Below are positions 37,406-46,178 of a stretch of 64,000 bases of DNA, in pieces; position 1 is the stretch's first letter; each line of letters opens with the position of its first letter. The notes beneath the pieces are model-generated. The model worked only from the letters and a program-made list of their open reading frames with translations, did no database searches and was not told the DNA's origin. Both the position numbers and the translations under genes were made by a program. This DNA comes from Bradyrhizobium sp. LMTR 3 (lineage in GTDB: Bacteria; Pseudomonadota; Alphaproteobacteria; Rhizobiales; Xanthobacteraceae), in the NCBI RefSeq assembly GCF_001693485.1, contig NZ_MAXC01000008.1, positions 62,001-126,000 on the forward strand, read 5' to 3'.

Positions 37406-38946
37406 CCACGACCGACCAGTTGCTGTTTGAGGGGGCCGACTGGGATTTCCGGACGCTACAGCGGATCTGCGATGCCTGCGAGCAGATTGCGCGGGACGAA
37501 TTGGGGCTCGACGTCTACCCCAACCAGATCGAGGTCATTACCGCCGAGCAGATGCTGGATGCCTATTCGTCGGTCGGCATGCCTCTGTTCTACAAGCATT
37601 GGTCGTTCGGCAAGCACTTTGCCTTTCAGGAGGCGTCCTACCGCAAGGGACTGATGGGTCTGGCCTACGAGATCGTCATTAATTCCTCGCCGTGCATATC
37701 CTACCTGATGGAGGAAAACACCGCGACGATGCAGACGCTCGTCATCGCGCATGCCGCGTTCGGCCACAATCACTTCTTCAAGAACAACTATCTGTTCAAG
37801 CAATGGACCGATGCCGACGGCATTCTCGACTATCTCGAATTCGCCAAGCGCTATGTGGCGCACTGCGAGGAGCGCCATGGCCGGCTGGCGGTCGAGCACA
37901 CGCTCGACGCCGCGCACGCCTTGATGTCGCACGGCATCGATCGCTATCCCGGCAAGAAGAGCCTCGATCTTCGCGCGGAGGAAAAGCGGGCGGGCAGGCG
38001 CCGTGCCCATGAGGAGAGCGCCTTCAACGATCTATGGCGCACCGTTCCCACCGGCCCGGCCAAGAGCGGCGCGGTACTGGACGTCGAACGACGTCGCCAG
38101 ATGCTCGGTCTACCGCAGGAAAACCTGCTGTATTTTCTCGAGAAGACGGCGCCGCGACTGAAGCCTTGGCAGCGCGAAATATTGCGGATCGTGCGGCACA
38201 TCGCGCAATACTTCTATCCGCAGAGCCAGACCAAGGTGATGAACGAGGGTACGGCGACCTACGTTCACTATCGCATCATCAGCCGGCTGCACGAGCAGGG
38301 GCGGCTGACGGACGGCAATTTCCTTGAATTCCTGCAGTCGCACACCAACGTCGTGTTCCAGCCCGAGTTCGACGATCCGCGCTATTCCGGCTTCAATCCG
38401 TATGCGCTGGGATTTGCGATGATGCAGGACATCGAGCGCATCGTCACCAATCCGGAAGCCGAGGACCGCGATTGGTTTCCGGATATCGCCGGGACCGGCG
38501 ACACGATGGGCGTGTTGCGCGACATCTGGGCCAATTATCGCGATGAAAGCTTCATCAGCCAGTTCATGAGCCCGCGGCTGATGCGGCACTTCCGCATGTT
38601 CCATCTGCATGACGATCCGGAGGAGCGCTCCGGCATCCTGGTCGACGCCATCCACGACGAGCGCGGCTACCGCCGGCTACGGCGCGAACTGGCGCGGCAG
38701 TACGATGTCGGTTTCATCGACCCGAATATCGAAGTCGTCGATGTCGACCTTGCCGGCGATCGTCGCCTGATGTTGCGCCACACCGTGGTGAAGGGTGCAC
38801 AGCTCACCGAGGCCGACACCAAGCGCGTGCTGCAGCACCTTGCCGATCTATGGACCTACGACGTGTCTCTCGTCGAGGCCGATGCATCCGGCACGGTCTT
38901 GAAGGAGTACGTTGCAAATCCGCGGAAGATCGCCGCAGTAGCGTAG
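37402..38946 (+). CDS. spoVR: SpoVR family protein (YcgB)
   Basis: A 514-residue SpoVR protein. It begins LFEGADWDFRTLQRICDACEQIA and shows the conserved PLFYKHWSFGKHF, QTLVIAHAAFGHNHFFKNN and MNEGTATYVHYRI with clustered His and Glu residues. In Bacillus, SpoVR affects spore cortex formation; in non-sporulating proteobacteria it works with PrkA and YeaH in an undefined stress function. Last gene of the operon. Its TAG stop abuts the stop of convergent korB with no bases between. Confidence 0.95.
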   Translation: MTTTDQLLFEGADWDFRTLQRICDACEQIARDELGLDVYPNQIEVITAEQMLDAYSSVGMPLFYKHWSFGKHFAFQEASYRKGLMGLAYEIVINSSPCISYLMEENTATMQTLVIAHAAFGHNHFFKNNYLFKQWTDADGILDYLEFAKRYVAHCEERHGRLAVEHTLDAAHALMSHGIDRYPGKKSLDLRAEEKRAGRRRAHEESAFNDLWRTVPTGPAKSGAVLDVERRRQMLGLPQENLLYFLEKTAPRLKPWQREILRIVRHIAQYFYPQSQTKVMNEGTATYVHYRIISRLHEQGRLTDGNFLEFLQSHTNVVFQPEFDDPRYSGFNPYALGFAMMQDIERIVTNPEAEDRDWFPDIAGTGDTMGVLRDIWANYRDESFISQFMSPRLMRHFRMFHLHDDPEERSGILVDAIHDERGYRRLRRELARQYDVGFIDPNIEVVDVDLAGDRRLMLRHTVVKGAQLTEADTKRVLQHLADLWTYDVSLVEADASGTVLKEYVANPRKIAAVA

Positions 38947-40002
38947 CTACCGCAGGCTGGCGTTGATCTTTTCCAGCGCCGCCGAGCCGGGGCACAAATC
39001 CTTGGCTTCCAGCGTGTTGAGCGGCGTCTCGACGGTGTCGAGATGGGTGTGGAGGTCTTCCGCGTCCGGATCGACATAGAGCAACCCGGTGACGACCTGG
39101 CCCTTGGCGGCGTGTTTCTGCAGGAAGGTCATGGCGGCCAGACGGTCGTTGGCGTCGTAGTCGGCGTCGATCTTGCGCAGCGCCAGCCGCGTGCCGTCGT
39201 GCTGCTCGACCACCTGCACCGTGCCCGGCGCATATTCGACCGTGATCGGGTCGCGGCCGGTGAGCACGTCGAGGCGGTTCACCGCATCGTTGTGCTCGCG
39301 GACATAGTCAAAGCTCTTGGTCGAGCCGGCGTGATTGTTGAAGGCGATGCAGGGACTGATGACGTCGATGAACGCCGCGCCCTTGTGCCGGATCGCGGCT
39401 GCGATCAGCGGCACGAGTTGGCTCTTGTCGCCGGAGAAGCTGCGCGCCACGAAGCTCGCGCCCAATTGCAGCGCGATCGCCACCAGGTCGATGGCGTTGT
39501 CGGTGTTCATCACACCCTTTTTCGACTTCGAGCCGCGATCGGCGGTCGCCGAAAATTGCCCCTTGGTCAGGCCGTAGACGCCGTTGTTCTCGACGATGTA
39601 GGTCATGTTGACGGCGCGCCGGATCGAATGCGCGAACTGGCCGAAGCCGATCGAGGCGCTATCGCCGTCGCCGGAGACACCGAGATAGATCAGATCGCGA
39701 TTGGCGAGGTTGGCGCCGGTCAGGACCGACGGCATCCGGCCGTGCACCGAATTGAAGCCGTGCGAATTGCCGAGGAAATAGTCCGGCGTCTTCGACGAGC
39801 ACCCGATGCCGGAGATCTTCGCCACCCGGTGCGGCTCGATCGACAGCTCATAGCAGGCCTCGATGATCGAGGCGGTGATCGAGTCGTGGCCGCAGCCGGC
39901 GCACAGGGTCGAAACTTTCCCCTCGTAATCCCGGTGGGTGTAGCCGAGTTCGTTCTTCGGCAGGCCCGGATGCTGGAATTTCGGCTTTGCAATGTAGGTC
40001 AT
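38947..40002 (-). CDS. korB: 2-oxoacid oxidoreductase beta subunit
   Basis: KorB (351 residues) is the thiamine-diphosphate subunit of a 2-oxoglutarate/2-oxoacid:ferredoxin-type oxidoreductase. Fe-S ligands are visible in LCAGCGHDSI (34-43) and GIGCSSKTP, and the TPP site in GVSGDGDSASIGFGQFAH with VENNGVYGLTKGQFS. ATG at 40002 overlaps the korA stop by 4 bases. The complex oxidatively decarboxylates a 2-oxoacid to acyl-CoA while reducing ferredoxin or, with KorC, NADP. The exact 2-oxoacid cannot be read from sequence; 2-oxoglutarate is favoured because of the KorC association. Confidence 0.9.
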   Translation of the reverse strand: MTYIAKPKFQHPGLPKNELGYTHRDYEGKVSTLCAGCGHDSITASIIEACYELSIEPHRVAKISGIGCSSKTPDYFLGNSHGFNSVHGRMPSVLTGANLANRDLIYLGVSGDGDSASIGFGQFAHSIRRAVNMTYIVENNGVYGLTKGQFSATADRGSKSKKGVMNTDNAIDLVAIALQLGASFVARSFSGDKSQLVPLIAAAIRHKGAAFIDVISPCIAFNNHAGSTKSFDYVREHNDAVNRLDVLTGRDPITVEYAPGTVQVVEQHDGTRLALRKIDADYDANDRLAAMTFLQKHAAKGQVVTGLLYVDPDAEDLHTHLDTVETPLNTLEAKDLCPGSAALEKINASLR

Positions 40003-41849
40003 GACACGGCCTTGCGGAGGGGGGTCACTTTCAGATGATCCTGGTGGTCGCCGATCGCATTTGCGATGAAACGAGCGGTGATCGGGGTGCCGTCATAGTG
40101 CAGGATCGGCACCAGCCGGACCGGATCGATGCCGTTCTCGTTGACGATCAACTGCCGCAACTGGCCGTCGCGGTTCTGCTCGACCACGTACACGAAATCA
40201 TGATCGGCAATGAAGCTCGCAACGCTGGAGTGGAACGGGAAGGCGCGGATGCGCAGGCGGTCGAGCTGATGCCCGCGCGCTTCCAATATCCCGATCGCCT
40301 CGTCCATCGCGGGTGAGGTCGAGCCGAAATAGATCACGCCGTATTTGGTCGGCTTGGCGGCGTTGGCCTGCAGCGGCCGCGGCACCATGTCCTGCGCGGT
40401 CTCGAACTTGCGCACCAGCCGCTGCATGTTGTCGGCGTAGATGGCGCCTTCCTCCGAATAGCGCGCGTAACGGTCGCGCGAGGTGCCGCGGGTGAAGAAC
40501 GAGCCTTTGGTCGGATGCGTGCCGGGATAGGTGCGGTAGGGGATGCCATCGCCGTCGACATCGAGATAGCGGCCGAAATCGCGCCCCGGTTCATCGAGCA
40601 TTTCCGCAGTCATCACCTTGCCGCGGTCATACTGCCTGGCGTCGTCCCACTTCAGCGGGCGGCAGAGGCGGTGGTTCATGCCGATGTCGAGGTCGAGCAT
40701 CAGGAAGATCATGGTTTGCAGCCGCTCGGCGAGATCGAATGATTGTGCGGCGAACTCGAACGCTTCGGCCGGGTCTTCCGGGAACAGCAGAACGTGCTTG
40801 GTGTCGCCGTGCGAGGCATAGGCGCAGGCGATGATGTCGCATTGCTGGGTACGCGTCGGCATGCCCGTCGAGGGGCCGGCGCGCTGGATGTTCATGATCA
40901 CGGCCGGAATTTCCGCGAAGTAGGACAGGCCGATGAATTCAGTCATCAGGGAAATGCCGGGGCCGGAGGTTGCGGTGAAGGCGCGCGCGCCGTTCCAGGA
41001 GGCCCCGATCACGATGCCGATGGATGCGAGCTCATCCTCGCCTTGCACGATCGCGTATTTCGCCTTGCCCGTCTCAGGGTCGTGCCGCAGTTTCTTGCAG
41101 TGACTCGTGAAGGCTTCCGCCACCGACGACGACGGCGTGATCGGATACCAGGCGCAGACGGTGGCGCCGCCATAGACCGCCCCTAGCGCCGCCGCGCTGT
41201 TGCCTTCCATGAAGATGCGGTCGCCGACCTTGTCGGACTTCTTCACTTGCAAACCGATCGGGCACTTCAGGTTCTGCAGTGCCCAGTCGCGGCCGAGATG
41301 CAGCGCGTGGACATTCGACGACAGCAGTTTTTCCTTGCCCTTGTACTGTTCGCCGATCAGTTGCTCGACCAGCTTGGGATCGAGATCGAGCAGGGCGCAG
41401 AGCGCGCCGAGATAGATGATGTTCTTGAAGAGCTGGCGCTGGCGCGGATCGGTATAGGTCGAATTGGTGATTGCGGTCAGCGGCACGCCGATCACGGTGA
41501 TGTCGGCGCGGAATTTCGACGACGGCATCGGTTTTGTCGAATCGTAGAACAGATAGCCGCCGGGCTCGATCGAGGCGACGTCCTTGTCCCAGGTCTGCGG
41601 GTTCATCGCCACCATCAAATCGACGCCGCCGCGGGCGCCGAGATGGCCGGCCTCCGTCACGCGCACCTCATACCAGGTCGGAAGCCCCTGGATGTTCGAG
41701 GGGAAGATATTGCGCGGTGAGACCGGAACGCCGTGGCGCAGGATCGAGCGCGCGAACAGTTCGTTGGCGCTGGCTGAACCCGAACCGTTGACGTTGGCGA
41801 AGCGGACGACGAAGTCGTTTACGCTGCTGATCGGGCTTTTGACTGACAT
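39999..41849 (-). CDS. korA: 2-oxoacid oxidoreductase, fused gamma-alpha subunit
   Basis: KorA (616 residues) has the gamma domain at its N-terminus (VNDFVVRFANVNGSGSASAN to about 200) fused to the alpha, pyrimidine-binding domain (MEGNSAAALGAVYGGATV, WYPITPSSSVAEAF, QGEDELASIGIVIGASWNGA, TSGPGISLMTEFIGLSYFAE). This fused order is usual for KorA in aerobic proteobacteria. ATG at 41849 starts inside the end of korC (31-base overlap), with GGGATC just before it. It forms a heterodimer with KorB and probably receives electrons to or from KorC. Confidence 0.92.
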   Translation of the reverse strand: MSVKSPISSVNDFVVRFANVNGSGSASANELFARSILRHGVPVSPRNIFPSNIQGLPTWYEVRVTEAGHLGARGGVDLMVAMNPQTWDKDVASIEPGGYLFYDSTKPMPSSKFRADITVIGVPLTAITNSTYTDPRQRQLFKNIIYLGALCALLDLDPKLVEQLIGEQYKGKEKLLSSNVHALHLGRDWALQNLKCPIGLQVKKSDKVGDRIFMEGNSAAALGAVYGGATVCAWYPITPSSSVAEAFTSHCKKLRHDPETGKAKYAIVQGEDELASIGIVIGASWNGARAFTATSGPGISLMTEFIGLSYFAEIPAVIMNIQRAGPSTGMPTRTQQCDIIACAYASHGDTKHVLLFPEDPAEAFEFAAQSFDLAERLQTMIFLMLDLDIGMNHRLCRPLKWDDARQYDRGKVMTAEMLDEPGRDFGRYLDVDGDGIPYRTYPGTHPTKGSFFTRGTSRDRYARYSEEGAIYADNMQRLVRKFETAQDMVPRPLQANAAKPTKYGVIYFGSTSPAMDEAIGILEARGHQLDRLRIRAFPFHSSVASFIADHDFVYVVEQNRDGQLRQLIVNENGIDPVRLVPILHYDGTPITARFIANAIGDHQDHLKVTPLRKAVS

Positions 41850-43618
41850 GTTGATCCCGCGTAAGTCATATCGATGAGGTATTTTTGCATGTCCCAGGCG
41901 CCGGTCGGACAACGCTCGGCGCACAGCCCGCAATGCAGGCAGACGTCTTCATCCTTCACCATGACGCGGCCGGTCTTGAGCCCTTCGGCGACATAGAGCG
42001 CCTGGTCGTGATGCGGCGACGGCGCTTTCAGCCGCTGCCGCAGGTCGTCCTCCTCGCCGTTCTCTGTAAACGTGATGCAATCCATCGGGCAGATGTCGAC
42101 GCAGGCGTCGCATTCGATGCAGGCGGGCGCCGAGAATATGGTCTGCACGTCGCAGTTCAGGCAGCGCTGCGCCTCGCCGAGCGCGAGCTTGACGTCATAG
42201 CCGAGCTCGACCTCCGCCTTGATGTCCTTTAGCGCGATCACCTTGTCGCGATGCGGCACCTTGAAGCGCTTGTCGCCGGAGATGTCGTTGTCGTAACTCC
42301 ACTCGTGGATGCCCATCTTCTGCGAGAAGACGTTTACCTCGGGCAGCGGACGCTCGTTGATGTCCTCGCCTGAGAGCATCTTGTGGATCGACAGCGCCGC
42401 GTCGTGGCCGTGCGCCACCGCCCAGATGATGTTCTTCGGACCGAACGCCGCGTCGCCGCCGAAGAACACTTTCGGATTGGTCGATACGAAGGTGTTGGGA
42501 TCGACCTGCGGCATGTTCCATTTGTCGAACTCGATGCCGCAGTCGCGCTCGATCCAGGGGAACGCGTTCTCCTGGCCGACGGCGACCAGCACGTCGTCGC
42601 AAGGGATGGTCTGGTTCGGCTCGCCCGAGGGCACCAGATTACGACGGCCCTTGGCGTCGTATTCGGCCTTCACCTTCTGGAAGGTAACGGCGATCAGCTT
42701 GCCGCTTACATGCTTGAATGCCACCGGCACCATGTAATTGAGGATCGGAATATCCTCGTGAAGGGCGTCTTCCTTCTCCCAGGGGCTTGCCTTCATCTCC
42801 TCGAAGCCGGAGCGCACGATCACTTTGACGTCCTCGCCGCCGAGTCGGCGCGCGGTGCGGCAACAATCCATCGCGGTGTTGCCGCCGCCGAGCACGATCA
42901 CGCGGCGGCCGATCTTCTCGACATGGCCGAACGAGACCGATGCCAGCCATTCGATGCCGATATGGATATTGCCAGCCGCTTCCTTGCGGCCGGGGATGTC
43001 GAGTTCGCGGCCGCGCGGCGCGCCGGAGCCGATAAAGATCGCGTCGTAGTTCTCGTTGAGCAGCTTCTTCAGGCTGTCGACGCGGTGGCCGCCCTTGAAC
43101 TCGACGCCGAGGTCGAGGATGTAGCCGGTTTCCTCGTCGATGACGGTGTCAGGCAGGCGGAACTTTGGAATCTGGCTCCGCATCATGCCGCCCGCCTTGG
43201 GATCGGAATCGAACACAGTGCAGTGATAGCCGAGCGGTGCGAGGTCCCGCGCCACCGCAAGCGACGCAGGCCCGCCGCCGACCAGTGCGATGCGCTTGCC
43301 GTTCTTCGCCGATGGCCTCGGCATGCGGTGCTTGACGTCGTCCTTGAAGTCGGCGGCAACGCGCTTCAGGCGGCAGATCGCAACCGGGTTTTCCTCGACG
43401 CGGCCGCGCCGGCAGGCGGGCTCGCATGGACGATCGCAGGTGCGCCCCAGAATTCCGGGAAACACATTCGATTTCCAGTTGATCATGTAGGCGTCGCTAT
43501 AACGCCCCTCGGCAATCAAACGGATGTACTCGGGAACCGGGGTGTGTGCGGGGCAGGCCCATTGGCAATCAACCACTTTGTGAAAGTAGTCTGGCGCCGA
43601 GATATCAGTCGGTTTCAT
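41819..43618 (-). CDS. korC: FAD-dependent oxidoreductase with Fe-S clusters, KorC-like
   Basis: A 599-residue flavoprotein like the small subunit of glutamate synthase. N-terminal Fe-S cysteines: CQWACPAHTPVPEY and GRTCDRPCEPACRRG; FAD-binding IALVGGGPASLAVARDL (109-125); NAD(P)-binding VIVLGGGNTAMDCCRTARRLG; then GGDAAFGPKNIIWAVAHG. The C-terminus adds two ferredoxin-type 4Fe-4S clusters (CIECDACVDICPMDC and CLHCGLCAERCP). This domain set matches the third subunit of the 2-oxoglutarate:NADP oxidoreductase described in Azoarcus. First gene of the operon korC-korA-korB. It would link KorAB to NADP(H) without soluble ferredoxin. Confidence 0.85.
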   Translation of the reverse strand: MKPTDISAPDYFHKVVDCQWACPAHTPVPEYIRLIAEGRYSDAYMINWKSNVFPGILGRTCDRPCEPACRRGRVEENPVAICRLKRVAADFKDDVKHRMPRPSAKNGKRIALVGGGPASLAVARDLAPLGYHCTVFDSDPKAGGMMRSQIPKFRLPDTVIDEETGYILDLGVEFKGGHRVDSLKKLLNENYDAIFIGSGAPRGRELDIPGRKEAAGNIHIGIEWLASVSFGHVEKIGRRVIVLGGGNTAMDCCRTARRLGGEDVKVIVRSGFEEMKASPWEKEDALHEDIPILNYMVPVAFKHVSGKLIAVTFQKVKAEYDAKGRRNLVPSGEPNQTIPCDDVLVAVGQENAFPWIERDCGIEFDKWNMPQVDPNTFVSTNPKVFFGGDAAFGPKNIIWAVAHGHDAALSIHKMLSGEDINERPLPEVNVFSQKMGIHEWSYDNDISGDKRFKVPHRDKVIALKDIKAEVELGYDVKLALGEAQRCLNCDVQTIFSAPACIECDACVDICPMDCITFTENGEEDDLRQRLKAPSPHHDQALYVAEGLKTGRVMVKDEDVCLHCGLCAERCPTGAWDMQKYLIDMTYAGSTCQSKARSAA

Positions 43619-43816
43619 TCCTACCTTGTCCGCGCAAGCTTAGGAAACGCGGCCTTATTTTGCCTGCGAACGCTTAACGAGCGTTCTTGTGGTTTTTGAA
43701 TTGGATCATAGGCTTATCTTATTAGAGCCATTCCAGAGCGGGCACAAAGGCAATTTTGCGCGATCTCCAGCTTTCAATTGCATGGAGGCGTGGACTTAGC
43801 GTCGCAGCGCTGATTT

Positions 43817-43837
43817 GCACTGCAGCATGTGCAGTGC
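43817..43837. other. Palindrome between korC and chrA
   Basis: GCACTGCA (43817-43824) and TGCAGTGC (43830-43837) are perfect 8-base arms around GCATG. It is 33 bases after the chrA stop and about 200 bases upstream of korC. No T-run follows on either side, so it could be an operator for korC or a weak terminator for chrA. Confidence 0.4.
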
Positions 43838-43870
43838 AGCTTTGATTTAATGCTGATGAACGGGCAGACG

Positions 43871-45070
43871 TCAGGTCAGCCGCAGCAAAGCTCCAGCCGC
43901 AGCAAGAATGACGACGACAATCCATGGCGGCAGCTTCCAGACCGTCAGCAGCAGGAAGCCCGCCAGCGCGACGGCGAAGTCACGTGGTGTGAGCACGGCG
44001 CTGGTCCAGACCGGATTGTAGAGCGCGGCGCCAAGGATGCCGACGACGGCGGCATTGGTGCCGCGCATCGCGGCCTGGGCCCTGGGGCGCAGGCGCAGCG
44101 CGTCCCAGAACGGCAGCATGCCGTAGACCAGCAGCAGTCCCGGCAGGGACAAGGCGATGAGGGCAATCGAAGCGCCGGCGAGCCCGTTAGGGGCGGGCTC
44201 TGCGACGGCGCCGAGATAGGCCGCGAACGTGAACAGCGGTCCGGGCACTGCTTGCGCCATGCCGTAACCGGCCAGGAAATCCTCGTTGCTGACCCAGCCC
44301 GGCGTTACGACTTCTGCCTGCAATAGCGGCAGCACGACATGGCCGCCGCCGAACACCAGGGCGCCGGAACGATAGAAGGCGTCGAACAGGGCAAGCCCTT
44401 GCGAGCCGGTTTTTGCGGTCACCAGCGGCGTGACCAGAAACAGCAGTGCGAAGAGCACAAGTGCGGCGGCGCCAAGTCGATGTGATACCGAGAAGCTGAG
44501 ATGGCCGGTCGGCGCGGGCCCGTCTCCGCGGCACAGCCAGAGCCCGGCCAGCGCGCCCAGCACAATGGCGCCGATCTGGCCGAACGACCCGCCGACGAAC
44601 ACCGCGATGATGACCGCTGCAAGCGCGATGGCGGCGCGTTCGCGGTCCGGCGTCAGGCTGCTCGCCATACCCCAGATGGCCTGTGCGACCACAGCAACCG
44701 CCACCAGCTTCAGGCCGTGAAGAATGCCTTCGGCAAACAGGCCAGTGAGGACGCTCGCACCGAGCGCGAAAGCGAAGAGAATGATGGCCGATGGCATGGT
44801 AAAAGCGAACCACGCAGCTAACCCGCCGAGCAGGCCGTTGCCGCGTAGTACGCCGAGGGCGAAGCCGACCTGGCTGGACGCCGGGCCCGGCAGGAACTGG
44901 CAGAGCGCAACGATATCAGCGTAACTGCTTTCGCTGAGCCATTTCCGCTGCTCGACGAATTCGGTCCTGAAGTAGCCGAGATGCGCGATCGGTCCCCCGA
45001 ACGATGTGAGGCCGAGCTTGAGGAAGGCGGTAAAAACCTCGGCGATAGTGCCCGCGGACTTTTCCGGCAT
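43871..45070 (-). CDS. chrA: Chromate transporter, long-chain ChrA type
   Basis: A 399-residue inner-membrane CHR-family transporter. It holds two homologous halves: FLKLGLTSFGGPIAHLGYFRTEFV near the N-terminus with CQFLPGPASSQVGFALG, and YRSGALVFGGGHVVLPLLQAEV with AQAVPGPLFTFAAYLGAV in the second half. Long ChrA proteins export chromate and give chromate resistance; the family also includes proteins of unknown substrate. ATG at 45070 has GGAG nine bases upstream and places the start just before the first conserved half; an ATG at 45115 is possible. No chrB or chrF regulator is adjacent. Confidence 0.9.
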   Translation of the reverse strand: MPEKSAGTIAEVFTAFLKLGLTSFGGPIAHLGYFRTEFVEQRKWLSESSYADIVALCQFLPGPASSQVGFALGVLRGNGLLGGLAAWFAFTMPSAIILFAFALGASVLTGLFAEGILHGLKLVAVAVVAQAIWGMASSLTPDRERAAIALAAVIIAVFVGGSFGQIGAIVLGALAGLWLCRGDGPAPTGHLSFSVSHRLGAAALVLFALLFLVTPLVTAKTGSQGLALFDAFYRSGALVFGGGHVVLPLLQAEVVTPGWVSNEDFLAGYGMAQAVPGPLFTFAAYLGAVAEPAPNGLAGASIALIALSLPGLLLVYGMLPFWDALRLRPRAQAAMRGTNAAVVGILGAALYNPVWTSAVLTPRDFAVALAGFLLLTVWKLPPWIVVVILAAAGALLRLT

Positions 45071-45501
45071 GCAATGCAACTCCAGTGTGGGCTGAAAAGT
45101 AGATGCATGTGGCATCTTCAGCCGATCGATCGCCCCAGCACCTGCAAGAAGGAGCGCTTCCACGCGACCATCGCACATCTGAGAGATAACATCAGCAGGG
45201 TAACTGAAAGCGATATTAGAGACTTTGGCAGAAGTTCTCACCTGCCTTATCAAGGCATTCGACCGTTACGAGAAGAAGAATCGAAGCCGCCTGGCGCAAG
45301 CACCAATGTTGCGGACCCGCTCCGGACCAGGCAATTCATGCCAGAAAGCAATCTTGGCCACCGGTTTACTCGACATCGCGTTAACAACGCCTTCACCGGG
45401 TTTTTACGGGCGACATCGCTAGTTACCGTTCCGGAACGCCGCGATCAAGCCGCCAACCGGGTTCACGTACCTGCGCACGCTACCGGCAGCGGGGAAAGCG
45501 C
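45071..45501. other. Intergenic region between chrA and the pqq operon tail
   Basis: No supported gene in 431 bases. A plus-strand frame from TTG at 45225 (65 codons, MAEVLTCLIKAFDRYEKK) has no ribosome site and no recognised homologue. A perfect 12-base palindrome CGTTCCGGAACG is at 45427-45438. The region should contain the chrA promoter. Confidence 0.4.
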
Positions 45502-46167
45502 CTAGCCGATATCGCTCTTCGCCAGATCCCACATCAGCCGGTAGATTCCGCTCGAGATGATCAGCGGTTTCAACGCGATATTGCCGGAAAAGCGCAGCAT
45601 GGCCGCAGGCACCGCGCCGACATCGATCGCGTCAATCAGCACGAACCAGTCGCCGGCGCCGGGATCGGACGCGGAGGGATCGTCGGTGATCGGCTTCGAC
45701 AGCGCCGGGTCGCTCTCGATAAGGTGCAGGGAAATAATACCGTCAAGCTCTGCGGGATCGAGCTGTTCGCTCAGCGCGGCGCGCAGCTTCTCCTCGCCAT
45801 CGCCGCTGGGACGCAGCCTGACGATGCCGAGCGCCGCGCCGCGGCCGGTGCCTTGGCTGATCGTGATGCGCGCGACCGCGCGAATCATGTTTTTGAAACG
45901 AGCGATGTTGGCCTTCGACCACGCGGTCTGGTTCGCCAGCGCGGTGCGATAGGCCGGACTATCCAGCACCTCGAACGTCTCGGTGGAATAGAGGCTGAGA
46001 TATTTCGGGTCGGCGTCATGCGCGACGTAGCGGCGCGCCTCGAGAAAACCTTCGATGACGACGCGCTCTTCGAGGTGTTCGCGATCATACCAGCGATTGA
46101 ACTCGGCTTCGTGCTCGGCATCGATATTCATCGACGTCAGCAGCATGCCCTTTCCGGCGATCGGCAT
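45502..46167 (-). CDS. Conserved protein, EthD-like/DUF4286-like two-domain fold
   Basis: A 221-residue cytoplasmic protein. The segment GMLLTSMNIDAEHEAEFNRWYDREHLEERVVIEGFLEARRY (split as LLTSMNIDAEHEAEFN then RWYDREH) is typical of small dimeric alpha-beta barrel proteins of the EthD/DUF4286 kind, and the second half (LGIVRLRPSGDGEEKLRAAL, LDGIISLHLIESD) appears to repeat the fold. Function is unknown; family members bind or process small organic compounds. ATG at 46167 begins 12 bases after the pip stop, so it is probably the last gene of pqqABCDE-pip. An upstream in-frame extension lies inside pip and is rejected. Confidence 0.65.
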   Translation of the reverse strand: MPIAGKGMLLTSMNIDAEHEAEFNRWYDREHLEERVVIEGFLEARRYVAHDADPKYLSLYSTETFEVLDSPAYRTALANQTAWSKANIARFKNMIRAVARITISQGTGRGAALGIVRLRPSGDGEEKLRAALSEQLDPAELDGIISLHLIESDPALSKPITDDPSASDPGAGDWFVLIDAIDVGAVPAAMLRFSGNIALKPLIISSGIYRLMWDLAKSDIG

Positions 46168-46178
46168 TTTCTTGTTTC

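Noticed and set aside
45225..45422. 65-codon plus-strand frame upstream of chrA
   Set aside because: TTG start, no ribosome site, no recognisable family.
45427..45438. CGTTCCGGAACG as an EcfG site
   Set aside because: Neither strand has the partner box at the right distance; it is only a short palindrome.
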